Shown in pieces: positions 23,589 through 35,407 of a DNA stretch of 64,000 nucleotides. The DNA comes from Lepidurus packardi. Taxonomy: Eukaryota; Arthropoda; Branchiopoda; Notostraca; Triopsidae. How positions within the stretch are numbered: position 1 is the first letter of the stretch; every line of letters starts with the position of its first letter. The DNA is taken from the NCBI GenBank assembly GCA_023053545.1, contig JAKZAN010000001.1, positions 4,608,565-4,672,564 on the forward strand, given 5' to 3'. Below the pieces are notes generated by a model that ran no database searches, was not told the origin of the DNA, and was given only the letters and a program-made list of their open reading frames with translations. A program made the position numbers and the translations under genes.

Positions 23589-24530
23589 ATATGGCTCTGG
23601 TATTGTATTTGCAGTATTGATTGATTTTGTGTTTATCTACTTTCCTTTAAAGGAGTCCTAACTGCAATTTCAAGAAACGTAACGCTCGTTAATCTTCCCT
23701 GTCTATCCAAATTAGCTATGTAGAGTCACGCTAGATGACTCCACGTGCTTTGTAAGGCATACATTAAGACACGAAATTGCACCGCAGTTATCTTGGTAAC
23801 CATTAATCCTATTTGGTTGGATTTTTTTTCTAAATGCAGTTAATTATACCTTCTAGTGAAATAGAGTCACGCTAGATGACTCCACGTGCTTTGTAAGGCA
23901 TACATTAAGGCACGAAATTGCACTGCAATTATCTTCGTAACCATTAACCCTATTTGGTTGGATTTTTTTTCTAAATAGAGTTAATTATACCTTCTAGTGA
24001 AATAGAGTGGTAAGATTAAAATTCACAACGATAAAACCCAATGTTTCGCTAAAATTATTGGCTATTATTATATACCGGACCTGAAGTTATTGTACGTCTT
24101 ACGGCTCCAGTATTTGCAGTATTGATTGATTTTGTGTTTATCTACTTTCCATTAAAGGAATCTTAACTGTAATTCCAAGAAACGTAACGCTCGTTAATCT
24201 TCCCTGTCTATCCAAATTAGTCATGTAGAGTCACGCTAGATGACTCCACGTGCTTTGTAAGGCATACATGAACGCGCACGAAATTGCACTTCAATTATCT
24301 TGGTAACTATTAACCCTATTTGGTTGGATTTTTTTTTCTAAATACAGTGAATTATACCTTCTAGTGAAATAGAGTAGTAAGATTCAAATTCACAACGATA
24401 AAACCCAATGTTTCGCTAAAATTATTGGTAAGAAGTATTGCTATAATGTAATTAGACCTGTTAGTGTACGTCTTACGGCTCCCGTATTTGCAGTATTTAT
24501 TGATTTTAATGTTTCTTTACTGTCATTAAA
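23589..24530. repeat. Tandem duplications in channel intron 1
   Basis: Blocks recur around TTTGCAGTATTGATTGATTTTG and CGTAACGCTCGTTAATCTTCC (about 23605 and 24110, with a third partial copy at 24488), and around TCACGCTAGATGACTCCACG (23727, 23866, 24229), each followed by a TATACCTTCTAGTGAAATAGAG core. Each long block carries a decoy acceptor like the true one of exon 2 (CATTAAAG at 24531). The core also occurs in the cluster at 36240-37610. Confidence 0.8.
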
Positions 24531-25841
24531 GGCATTCCAGGAGGGCGGACCATCTTTGATAAGAATCGAAACCCGTTGAGACGCTTGATATGGATTCTGG
24601 TGGCTTTAACTTGCTTTAGTATCACTGTCGTGCAGGTATCTAAATTCCAAGTCCTAGTTTTCAAAGATTGCTAATTTTACAAGAGTTTTACTTAAGGTTC
24701 AAGAAAGAATCGGGTATTATTTATCGACTCCTGTTAGAGTGACGGTTAAGATTGTGTTGGCGGACAAGTTAGCCTTCCCTGTGGTCACTATATGCCCTAG
24801 ACAACCTTTCAAGTACTTTACTTACATTACACAAGAGCAAAATGGGTTCTAGTAAACATATATTGGTACGAATCTGCTTCCGGTTCGGTTTTTAGTGTCA
24901 CTCGAATGGAAGAACTACGACCCCTAGCGGCTAAAGCGCTGCAAAAACCGTTAGAAAACGTTACTTTGCCGTATGATTTGGTTTCTCTGATGAATCTCAC
25001 CGAGTTATGGACAGATATTTCGCAATCTGTTCGTGTCATGTATAACGAAGTAAGTGGCATCGTCTAGCTGTTAAACTTGGGTAGAAATTAACGAAGTGAA
25101 GTGCTTTTTCGGCCGGAATAAATCTTGTGATGATGCCGGTAGATGGCAGCCCGTGTTCACCATCAAAGGCACGTGTTTCAGTTACTTTACAAGTAAATAA
25201 CTTGAACTTTAGCTCCAGTCTTAAATCTCGCATTCTAAAATTCACTGATTTCTTCAATAGACGAGTCAGTATCCGAAACTGGATCGTTCAACGGACTCTA
25301 CACTGTTAAAACGGGTAATCAGAACAAGTACTCAGGGACATTGAAAAATGATTGATTGATGTTCAAAATGAACATGACCCTTTTAAAATGAGTGGATCCT
25401 CCTCAATACCCTGGACCTGCATTCGAAACAAATACAGTTTCATTTAAAATGATCACGTTTAGCTTTAAAAATAAGAGGTTCCTCTTTCAAAGAGCTCGTG
25501 CTACTAAAGGGTGACCCGTAAACCAGAGCAGTAAACTGTTATGCAAGGTATCGAATAGTGTTGCACTATTTTATTCGCGATCCAGCATTTATGTTTTCCC
25601 TTTCTTTAGTACACTCAGTGCTGACAGCAGACTAAACAAAACGTGGTTATACCAGCTAATGTGTTCTTGTTTTTGGAGTTGTTCTTTTTTATTGTGAGGA
25701 AGTCATTGAAAAGCCGCTCATGAAAGTTGAAAACAACACGTGTTTTGTTTTAATGGGGATAACAGTAAGCATATCAATTTATTATATTTTTTACCCTTTC
25801 TTTCACAAGCAGAAGCAGTATCAAGAAAAACCATGTCTGGA

Positions 25842-28557
25842 TTAAGAAGTATTCTGCAAATAGATGTCTTCCTGGGTAATGACGGGCACTTTTGTTTTGG
25901 AAACCAGGTAATACCTCGTCTTAATATTATTCGGGTAAGTTTCATTTATGAAGTTTTTCTCCACGTGGAGGTGACGAATCCTGTAATCAATCAATTCGTT
26001 TGGTGAAAGGAAAATCTCCAAGGAATCCTTCCGCGGACTAACGATGTACGCCTGCAAATGGAGGTCGTACCCATCTGTGTCCATCAGACGGCAACGAAAA
26101 GCGTACAGCCCACGGAATCTGTATACGTCCAAGAGCAATCCAAACTGGCAATGCCTGGAACCCTGCAGGGGACACCGAAGAAGACTGTCGTTGCATTTGT
26201 AGACGTTACATCCACGGCTTATCCAGTGTAACCTTTCGACCTCTCCGGCAGTGTCATCCATTGAATAAAAACTAGCGAGTTGTCCTAACGAATATCAGGT
26301 AAATTTCGAAATTTTATATTATTTTTAATCTTGTAGCGTACCAGGATTATTCACTGCGGACAGTGGATTTGACGAGAATGTTGGAGACGGAGTAAAATCA
26401 TGATCCAACGCGTCCTTCCCTGTAAGAAGATTCAAGCACTGCCATTGCTGGTGCCTTAAACTTAACGTCATGGGTACGTTCTTAAACTGACCAATTTTCC
26501 GCTGGAGGCTTTTGAAATAGGAATGTTTGGCCTCATAACGCATGCACCAGTACACACCAAGAGGTCCCATTCGTCGGATGTACGTGCTATAGTGCACCAA
26601 AAAGTGCTGCTTCGGCGTAATGCGTCGCTCGAATGCCAACTTAAACTGGGTCAAGTAGTCGTTGGTTAAGGACTCCAAGATGAGTAAGTCCGCTTCGGAA
26701 ATTGCATCTTGAAACAGAAGTTGGCATATTTCTAGCAGGATTGTAAAGCACGCCCATGCTTCGTCGTTCTTCGGGACCAACTTGCCAATTAGAAGCGGGA
26801 GAATTACGGCCAGAAGCCAGAGCTGGGCGGCGCTCTGGCGTAGCTTTTTCTTCTTCAGATGCGTCCATTCTATTTTGGAGGGCTTGTCTTTAACCTCGCT
26901 GTCTCCATATTGGAATTTTTTAATGGCGAAGTTAAGCTGGTTCAGCCTGAAATATCTCTTTGAAGTACATCTAAGAAGAAGCTCGCAGACTGTTAGGCCG
27001 AGACATCCTTCCAAGATATCATGCAAGATATCAGGCACTAAGCCTCCAATGACATGGAAATGCTTTAACTCGTTGAGCGCCGAAACGAATGCGATACCAT
27101 ACAAATTACTAAAATAATCTGCGCTGTCAGTTGCCAGGCCAGCACATTGCATATTGTGCATTTCTTTGGTCCTCTCTGGCAACTCCCAGTGGGTGAACTT
27201 CGTTTGCATTTCTTCAGGAGTTGCCAGACATGTTCTGCACATGCGGAAGGTCCTCGAAAAACCCTTCTTGAAGCCTCCAATAGCATGACTTGCTAGGTTG
27301 TCGGCGGAAACCGCTACTAACGTGCCGAATACCGTCTTTCTCTCACCGTTAATCTGCATCTGGACGCCGGATTCCAGTTGTTTTATATCCTCAACGACAG
27401 GTTCCAGTATTTTGTTAATGCCGTAAGTATTAACAAGATCATTGTAAAATATCGCGAGCAGATGGATCTGTTTGAAGCTCGACCGGTATTTCGGTGGAAG
27501 GTTGCCTATGCAGAAGTAAAGGAACACAAGTTTGTGTTTCTTACTCCCCAGTGGATTGCATAGTTCCACCTCGTCGAGGTACAGATGGAGCTGAAGAGCA
27601 TTTCTGTGTTCTTGGAAGAACGGGTTATCGGAGTACTCCGTTCCGTCTTCGAATTGTGCATAAAGCCCCGCGACTTTTTCCTTTGCACTCACAATCTTGC
27701 TGTATAACTCTCTGTTGTTAAGGAGTTTTTCTAAGGTTTGGAGCAAGGGAACGTACGAGTAATTGGCCCTCCGAATTTCGTTGCTTTTATTGCGGCTTTC
27801 TGCAAACTGCTCCGAGGCTAATGGAAGGTAAATCTTCGTAGGCTGTACCATTCCGAGGTTATTAACAAAATATTTTATGCGAGCATGCTGAGACCGAAGG
27901 TGCTTGAATAAATCTTTTGTAACTTCAGGACTTGTAGCACCCTCTGAAGGGTTAGTTTGGCTTTCCAAAGTGGCTGCTACAGCTAGCGATACGAGTTTCT
28001 GGGTTTCCTGCATAATCGCCTCGATATTGGTCTGGTTTAACTTTCTGCCTTCTAATAATTTCAGGACAAACTCGGCGGAGCCCTTTTCTAGTGATGCCGA
28101 CGCACTGTGCTGTGACTCAGTCATATTGTCAGTGGTATATGTACCGCCTGGCTCGCAATTTTGATCGAACGAGCCCTCAAAGCCTGTCGAGTATAATATA
28201 TTAAAAATTAATATTTTGATTGATATGGTAAATTTAATGCGGAAGTGTCTACTGAAATATTTTAATACCAGTTTCTTCTGCTGTTTCTGGACAATACACG
28301 CTTTTACTGCCATTCTTATCTTCGGTTTCTTTAGAATAACGCGCATGTTTATTTTGTACATGCTTATACAGACCGGAAAAGCTCAAAAACTTCCGTTTAT
28401 GAGCACATTTGGGTATAAAACACGTCACGTCAAATTTCGGTTCGAATCGGTGTATTGTACTATAGTGCGTGAGTAATAGTTTTTCATTAGCGGCCACAAA
28501 GTTGCATGTCGAAACTTCACACTTGTACTCATGGCAAGTTTCTCCTCTCACGTGCAT
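25842..28557 (-). CDS. Tnp2-like transposase with C2H2 fingers
   Basis: Three exons (28269-28557, 26342-28183, 25842-26284) give 857 aa without a stop; ATG 28557 is used because the upstream open frame lacks an ATG. Residues 1-95 hold two C2H2-type zinc fingers (YKCEVSTCNF...H, TCFIPKCAHK...KH). The large middle exon has blocks typical of animal proteins related to plant CACTA Tnp2: LYLDEVELCNPLGS, GNLPPKYRS, VSADNLASHAIGGF with CRTC, then HVIGGLVPDILHDILEG and RITPKQHFLVHY. Acidic residues in DEVE, SADN and DILHD are candidates for metal binding. The assignment to CACTA/EnSpm rests on these blocks plus the CACTG termini. The role would be to cut and join the element ends. Confidence 0.75.
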
Positions 28558-29341
28558 TTTAAGGCTCAATTATTCTGGTTTGTAAACTTGAAAAACACTG
28601 GCTTTAATACCATTGCTGTTTTCACATAAGTGTTTTGTTAAATCCTGTATTAACACAGTGTAGCCAAAATTTTTAAAGGCGTGCGCGACCTCAGACGCTT
28701 TAGCTGCACAATGATAAGGGTTTGAGCGCGAAAACTCGTCGACCCTGGTCTAAATTTGTGTAGTTAAGCTAATGTGTGTGGTGCGTGCGGTTTTTCTGGC
28801 TCGTGTGGTAACCCGTGCGCGACAGCTGTGACGTCACAGTGGAGACTGGCTAGGGCTTCTTTTCAAGTGTAGTGTTTGAAACTTCGCGCTCATATCCTTG
28901 TTTTTTGTATTCGAGTGGCGCTGAGGTGGCGCGCGTTGTGAAAGGACTGCGCTGAATGAATTACATTGGGTCATTGCAATCTAGGAAGTTTGTTGGAAAC
29001 GGTGATCTTTTTTGTTAAGATTAATACATTTTAAGTGCAGCAACCGTTCCAGAAACTTTTCATTAGGTAAGTTTTTATAAAGAAATATAGCTGTCGCTGA
29101 AAAAAAGGCCTCATCGAACCGCCTTATGATAGCATTACGGCAGCGGCACGAGCGTGCGTGAGTTTTCGAACGTTTCTCTCCTACAGCAAGGCTTACGCTG
29201 TAAGGATTTTCATTGTTAGTTTGTGGCGTACGGTAATAGTTCGTCAGCGCCATTTTTCTCGCCTTTGTAACAAGTGACTTGTGATTTTTGTGCGTCTCAT
29301 TGATTCCTTTTTTTCGTTATTTAGCTTAAAGGATTCTAAAA
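28558..29341. promoter_or_regulatory. Divergent intergenic region of the CACTA-like element
   Basis: 784 bp separate the starts of the two head-to-head genes, so it should hold both promoters. It contains a palindromic TGTGACGTCACA (CRE-like) near 28828 and is locally GC-richer than the rest of the element. No TATA box was picked out. Confidence 0.5.
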
Positions 29342-31399
29342 ATGAGCAAGAAAGTTCTATTGCAAGTTGGAGGAAGAGATTTTCGAGTATCCTTTTCCTC
29401 GATTGCGGGTGAAAGGGACGTAAGTCGTCTAAAGCATGCAGTAGCTGCGAGAGCCCAATCCAATGATTTGCTGAAGACTGTTCTTGCGGGTAGAACGGTT
29501 GAACACTTCGAAATTGAAAATGAAGATTTTCCTGGGCGGTGGACTGCAATTGAGAACTCGGAAGCAATTCATGACCGTAGTATTGTGCGGGGTGTTCTTT
29601 CGGATTCTTTCATTACACCTGCTTCGCCGAGTCCTTTAACATCGGATGCTCAAGGTATTTCGAAGTTTAATTTATAAATTCATTCAATGAAGGATTCTTA
29701 ACATTTAGGTTAAATGAGACACGCTAAGCACATGCAATGTATTCTTTTAATTTGTCTTTCAGATAATTCCGCCGAAGCAAACTGGCAACTTGTCGAACAT
29801 GCCGACGGCGACCCCCTATCTTACTCGGATTTATCGGAAGAGGGAATGACTGTGGAAGAGAGCGCGCCAACACCTGCTTCAGGTTTAATCTCGCTAAAAC
29901 TATTTTAATTATAAAGTATTTGACAAACACAGGTTCCGCTTATGCCGCAGTGAACGTGTTCGAATACAGACAACTACCTGCCAGCTACAAAATACCAACC
30001 TACTATGGAATTATAATTGACGGCAAAATGAAGAAAGGGGAGCCTCTTAACATGAATGAATTTAATTGCGTCGTACGGACTGTTGCACGCTCAATCTGCC
30101 CAATTTATTATCCATTTCCGAGGACCCTCTTAGACATCGGTCGACAACTTGTGTCTAAGTACTCATCGCTGGCTATCAAACGGCATGATGTTGAAGGATC
30201 AGCTGTAAGTGTTTTTGTAAGTTGTATATGCATAACATATATAAAAAATTGTCCTAGGAATTCATCAAGGCCAAGCTCATGACATGTATGCAGAATATCA
30301 GGCAAAGAGGCAAACTTAATTGGAAGAGGAGACTGATGACCCCGAGTGTGAAGTGCCATTTATCCGGAGGAACGAAAGAAACAACAGGGATTAGTAAGAA
30401 TATCTTACATTTGTAACTAATCAAATTCTTCGAAAAACTCTATTTTCACTAAGTTCGGGATTAATGTTTTCTTATATAGGCGACCCAACTTCGTACGAGA
30501 GGAATGTGCAAAAGCTGCTCCACATGTATCGAAATAAGGTTTCCGGAGGAGAAATAAAACTATTGTTACGATTAACACATCAAGGGCGAAGGGCAATCAT
30601 AATGCAAGAGCCGCCCAAATCGATTGAGGAAGTCAACAACAAATGCCCATACCTCAATCAAGAAGTTTTCGTAAGTAAACTACTTTTATTCGATTTTATT
30701 GGCTGAGATTCTTTTTCTGTAGCTTCTTCTGGAAATGGACCTGGTCCTCGGGCTCAATACTGTTTCTAAGTTCAGGGAGAACTGGCGTGAAGTTGTGCCA
30801 AAAATACTTCTTGTTGCAAAGAACCATACTTTAGCACATGTCCGTGATGTCCTCCTTCTCCCGGAGTACATGGAAGCTCAAGATGATTTGGGTAAGTGTA
30901 GTTTTTGTTTTTAAAGGGGGAGAAATTAATTTAAATTGGTCATATATAGACACTGCGTCAATGGCTACCTTACATGTCCTTCCGTTGCTGCTTTTGCGTA
31001 AAGCCAAGAATAGCAAGTTCTTTTTTGACTCACGAGAGGTATTAGCAATATTTGCCATTGTTACTTAAAAAACTAGCTTAACTGATGCTTCTAATCATTC
31101 AGGAGGACGCAGACTTGATGACCATTGTCAAAGAGAAGCCCGTACGGTCCACACCGTATGTAGTGTCCATCGCGCAATCGCTGACAGTTGTAGCAGATGG
31201 ACGGCCCTTTCTTGCTCCATCAAATGCTACTGAAGCTGTTGCCTGTTTAATGGCCACTCACTACGTTTATAACATTGAGTATGCCAAGGAAGCAGGAGAA
31301 GTGCTGCGATTCTTGCAAGGCAGATGCCTCAACCTGAAAGAAGCAAAGTACTCCAAAAGTGGACCCATTAATGTACTCCTTCGTCAAATGGAGGAATAA
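29342..31399 (+). CDS. Second transposon protein, unknown family
   Basis: Eight exons (29342-29654, 29763-29882, 29933-30204, 30258-30393, 30480-30670, 30723-30891, 30950-31038, 31103-31399) join in frame into 528 aa. Introns are 50-108 nt with clean GT-AG ends, which argues for a real expressed gene. The N-terminus (KKVLLQVGGRDFRVSFSSIA) has the feel of a small ubiquitin-like or PB1 fold. The middle is rich in acidic residues and includes YYPFPRTLLDIGRQLVSKY. The C-terminus has RPFLAPSNATEAVACLMA and THYVYNIEYAKEAGEVLRF. I cannot name the family; no catalytic motif is obvious. Its place in the transposon, divergent from the transposase and kept in part by a second element at 33080-34879, makes an accessory role in transposition the best guess. 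Confidence 0.7.
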
Positions 31400-31413
31400 G
31401 ATGCTGGGGAATA

Positions 31414-31473
31414 AGTGCAAACAAAAACAAGATTTTTCAGGGATCCCTGAAAAATCTTGTTTTTGTTTGCACT
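31414..31473. repeat. Perfect 60-bp palindrome 3' of second transposon gene
   Basis: 30 bases (31414-31443) are followed directly by their exact reverse complement (31444-31473), centred on GGATCC with no loop. It starts 14 bp after the stop codon. In RNA it would form a 30-bp hairpin. Confidence 0.97.
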
Positions 31474-32156
31474 GCATAATATGTTGTGTTTTGACGTTTC
31501 GCCTTGTTTCGATACTTATATATCCTGTTGTTTATCCTGACCATCCTGTTATTTTTTTCTGTCTGTTTGATTTTTTTCTTTCGTTTATTTGTTATGCCTT
31601 TTAATGACAGTATTTGCGGTTTTCTTGTTATTTCCTTTTTGCGTGTTTTGACTTTTTTGACTTTGATGTTCACTTCGTTATTTTCGTATTGTTTTCTGCA
31701 TTAATATTTTTTTATTTCCCGTTGTGACGTTTAAAATTTGATTTTTTGAAGTACCTGATTTTTTGACAGTGATTTTTTGAAGTACCTGATCAGTATTTTT
31801 AGTAAATATTAATACAATACAAAAATATTTTGAAAATCATTGGAAACAATAGATACTAAAAAAGAGTACGCTGGAGGATCTATTTAAAGCATCAAAAATA
31901 TTTTTTTTGAGATGGTGGTCGTCAAGAAATGATTGGTAAAAAATCAGTTTTAGGTCCATGCTTGCCCAATTTTTAAAGCTTATATTTAGCACATTTGAGA
32001 AATAACCTCTAATTTTGAGTATTGCAAGCTATTTGTTTTGAAAGCTTGGATATAGCTCCTTTGAGAGCTTTCCTCTCATCTATTTTTGAGGGCAAGAAAC
32101 TCGTCTCCTCGTTCCCATCTTTTTGAGTACCGGTTTTCAATCATTTTGATGGGATT
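31474..32156. other. AT-rich right subterminal region of transposon
   Basis: Homopolymer-rich, non-coding. GATTTTTTGAAGTACCTGAT occurs twice (about 31740-31792) and TTTTGAG-type motifs recur towards the terminus at 32168. Open frames here are composition artefacts. Confidence 0.6.
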
Positions 32157-33079
32157 TTGTTAACAGTGTACATGATTCTAAATTCGGATCGCTTACTTCC
32201 GCCCAAACTTCTTACAACTCCCAAACCGACAGTTGCCATTTCGAACGTTTCCGTTTCCAGCCAGCCCAATTCAAGCGATTCGCCAACTCCCAAACCAGTT
32301 CTAAGCAATCCAGAGGCGTCAATACCGTTGGGTTGGATCATGTTCTTGCACGAAACTAGAGACGCTCCTACCGTGGAAGTGCAGTTTGGAGACAATGTGA
32401 ATCCGAAATGGAACTTGGATACTCAAGTGTTGCTAAAGAATGTAAGAAGAATCTAAAAAGTGAACAAAAGCTTAGATATTTCTTACTAATTTAATATCCG
32501 AGTTCCAGTTCGATGGTGTGAATATTGGACGCAACCCCTGTATTGATGATGAGACTTACACGGTCACGGAATGTCGGTCAATTTGCTTATCGCGTGCTTT
32601 ACTACAACGAAGTCAATGTCGGCTACCGTTCATGAACCAACCAGAAGTTTTGCAAGAAGCAGAACTTTGTAACACGTCAGAAAGTTACAGGCGAGCGGCG
32701 AGTGCTCTACTCAAGATGATTGATGAAAACGAATGGGTGAGACAATCTACTGCTAATACTAAGATCATTGTAAAGGTGTTTTATTGCTGTGAATTTGAAC
32801 CTTACTACTCTATTTCACTAGAATATATACTTAGCTGTATTTAAAAAAAATTCCATGCAAATAAGGTTCAGGGTTACGAAGATAACTGCAGTGCAATTTC
32901 CTGCGCAGAATCCATGCGCGTTCATATACGCCTTACAAAGCAGACCGCGACATCTTGCGGGACTAAAAAGAACTACTTTGGACATGGGCGAAGCTTGAGA
33001 ATGATTAAACTTCTTAGAATTTGTTAGAATTCAGCTGTAGGGTCTGAAAATCGGTGGAAACTTATAAAGAATGAATGAA

Positions 33080-34879
33080 CACTGTTAAAAAGGGGTCCGA
33101 AAACCGCTACTTAAAGTGCTTCACTTGCTGCATACAAGCTGCACTTTCTGCAATGCCTGCTTCATAAAGCGCACATGGGAAAAAAGAGAGAGGAAAAAGC
33201 TGCACTTTTGGCAGCTCCAGTTTTCACCTTCTGCAGTGCCTGCTTCAGAATGCGGCTACGGGGGAAAAGAGAGGAAAAGGCTGCACTTTTAGCAGTTCCG
33301 TTTTACACTTTTCTGCAGTGCTTGTTTCCTAATGCGCACATGTGCGCATTAGATAAGTTTGATATTTGATATTATGTTATGTTATTATGATATTATGTTA
33401 TTTCATTTGATAAGTTTGTTGTCATTTCTAGTGAAGTTGTAACATAATAGTTACATAGGTGTGGCAACGTTGCACACCGGTTGTTCGGGGGGAAAACCAG
33501 GACAAATTTTTCACTGTTGCTGCGAAAGGCGTTTGAAGACCCGTGTTTGACCCGTTTTACACTTGTTTCTGTAAATATCTTTAAATTTATTAATCTTATT
33601 AAATATAGATTGAATATATTTGTATAGTTTTGACAGAGTTAGAAAAACCCTGCGTGCCTAAAAGTACGGAAAATGGTAGACGAGAACAAGCTAGTTTTTG
33701 TCGAGTTAGACCATGCGATTTCCGAGGAGACGGACGAATTCGAAGTTAAATAAGCATAAGGAGTTCGACAATGAATCAGGTAGTTCAAGTTAGAAAAAAA
33801 TTAACTAGCTTCATTCAAATTAGCTTCAAATTAAAATTCATCACCAACTCCAATTTTAGAAGTGGCTTCTCGCCTTGTTTTGGAAATTCTTCCTCGCATG
33901 CTCATGGGGCAAAAGAAGGATAGGAACGCATGGAGACATTTATTTGACATACGAGAGGTAACTGAACGTTTCTTTGGTTGAGAAGTCTGTGTAACATTGT
34001 TTTCTCTTTTTGAAAGGAATCCGCAAACCTGCTTGATTCAGTTTCTGAAATAAAAAGGGGCCCACCTTTTATAATTGCAGTGGGATCCGACTTATCAGTA
34101 GTTGTGGATGGGAGTGAACCCATCTACATCGGTAATAGCTCAGCAGAAGCAGTAACAGTATTGATGGCGGCGTATTACGTCTTTAACATAAAATACTCCT
34201 CTTACGTGAAGCCAACTCTATTATTTCTACAATCGGAATGCCTCGGATTTAAAGATAAGGAAACGCAAATGTGCGTTTCGCTGGTATCGTTCTTGCCTTT
34301 CCTCACAGAGGCAAAAGCATGTCTCGAAAGTCCGTAGTCATCCGCCTGGAGTTTCCAATGTTTGTTGTTTCCTAGTGTTTCCTAATGTTTCCTAGGTTCT
34401 CATGTTCTAATGTTCATAAAACATCGTTGTACGTTTTGTACGTTTGTATTTTTACGTTTATGGTTTATTTGTAATTAAGCTTATTTTTTGTTGTTTGTTA
34501 TTGTTTTTTGTTTTGTTGTTTGCAACACAAAATGACAAAAAAAGAAATAAATGAATTTCACTTACTGCACATTAAGGTTTACGTTATTGAAGCCCGAGTA
34601 CTTCTAGAAGTGGAGTTTCCGAAGTGCACTTTTAAAAGCCCAATGACTTCAAAAAGTGAAGATTTCAAACTGCAATTTTAGAAGCCAGACTGCTTCTAAA
34701 ACTGCAGATTCGAAGGTTCACTTTTAGAAGCTCGACGACTTCTAAAAGTGCAGTTCGGAAACTGCTGTTATTGGGAAGGTGCTGCAGTCGGAAAAAAGTG
34801 AGAAGAAAACACTGCACTTTCGTTTACCCGTTTTTCGTGGACGTTTTTCTCCACAAATCGCAGAAGTTTTTTAACAGTG
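33080..34879. mobile_element. CACTA-like deletion derivative in channel intron 7
   Basis: A 1800-bp element with ends CACTGTTAAAAAG (left) and TTTTTTAACAGTG (right), the same family as the 6.87-kb element. It is flanked by AA on both sides, again 2 bp. Long imperfect subterminal repeats built on CTGCACTTTT and CTTCTAAAAGTGCA face each other (33110-33330 and 34590-34850). It lacks a transposase and keeps only the last exons of the second gene. Confidence 0.75.
33663..34337 (+). pseudogene. Fragment of second transposon gene
   Basis: An exon-like block after TTTTAG at 33859 (VASRLVLEILPRMLMGQ ending DIRE|GTAACT at 33957) matches the DSRE exon of the 528-aa gene. 34018-34337 matches its last exon (VVVDGSEPIYIGNSSAEAV, MAAYYVFNIKYSS). 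A short ORF at 33673 (MVDENKLVFVEL) stops early. The N-terminal exons are gone. It keeps the same exon boundary as the full gene, so it derives from a genomic copy. Confidence 0.65.
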
Positions 34880-35407
34880 AAATATATATTTCTTAAAGGT
34901 TTCATGTCGTTTTAGAGCTACGGGATGTGTGATTGCCAGCGTCAGTGTTATGGCACTTATTATGAAACGAATTTCGAAGCTGTGAGTGGCAAACGAGCCT
35001 TATCCAGATTGCGCGTCTTCTTTCAGGTAACTTTAAACCCGTTTTTGTCAAGACGCAAGTAAGAAATGAATTCCCAATGTAGGATAAGAACATTGAGCAA
35101 GTGGGAGAAGAATTGGCGTATGATTTAATTGGCCTTTTCTGTGAAATCGGCAAGTGAGAATCCCTAAACCTTAGGGACTCGTAAATCTCAGGGTACTTTT
35201 CTTATAATTTCCTATCTTTAGGAGGTTCGGTGGGACTACTGATCGGCGCTAGCGTGCTAACTATTGTTGAGCTAATTGAACTTGGCGGTCACTCGATTCA
35301 CGTCTTACTTAAACGATCAGCCTATAAGAAGCAACTTAAACACAATGTAGTGAAGCTGTTCCGTGACACCAAGAACTTAAAACCAAAGCAATTGAATCCC
35401 AAATTGT

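Larger units (their letters stand above)
25301..32168. mobile_element. CACTA/EnSpm-like two-gene transposon
   Basis: A 6868-bp element. Both ends read CACTGTTAA inward (left CACTGTTAAAACGGG, right CACTGTTAACAAAAT), fitting the CACTR ends of CACTA/EnSpm elements. It is flanked by TA (25299-25300 and 32169-32170); removing the element and one TA restores an uninterrupted channel exon, which proves the boundaries. Inside are two spliced genes in head-to-head order: a Tnp2-like transposase (-) and a 528-aa second protein (+). Subterminal DNA has repeated TTAAAATGA (left) and TTTTGAG (right) motifs, as expected for transposase binding sites. The intact genes and intact flanking exon suggest a recent insertion. 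Confidence 0.88.

Noticed and set aside
31504..31704. 66-codon hydrophobic ORF after the palindrome
   Set aside because: A product of T-rich composition inside the transposon; start and stop are not supported by splice signals or similarity.
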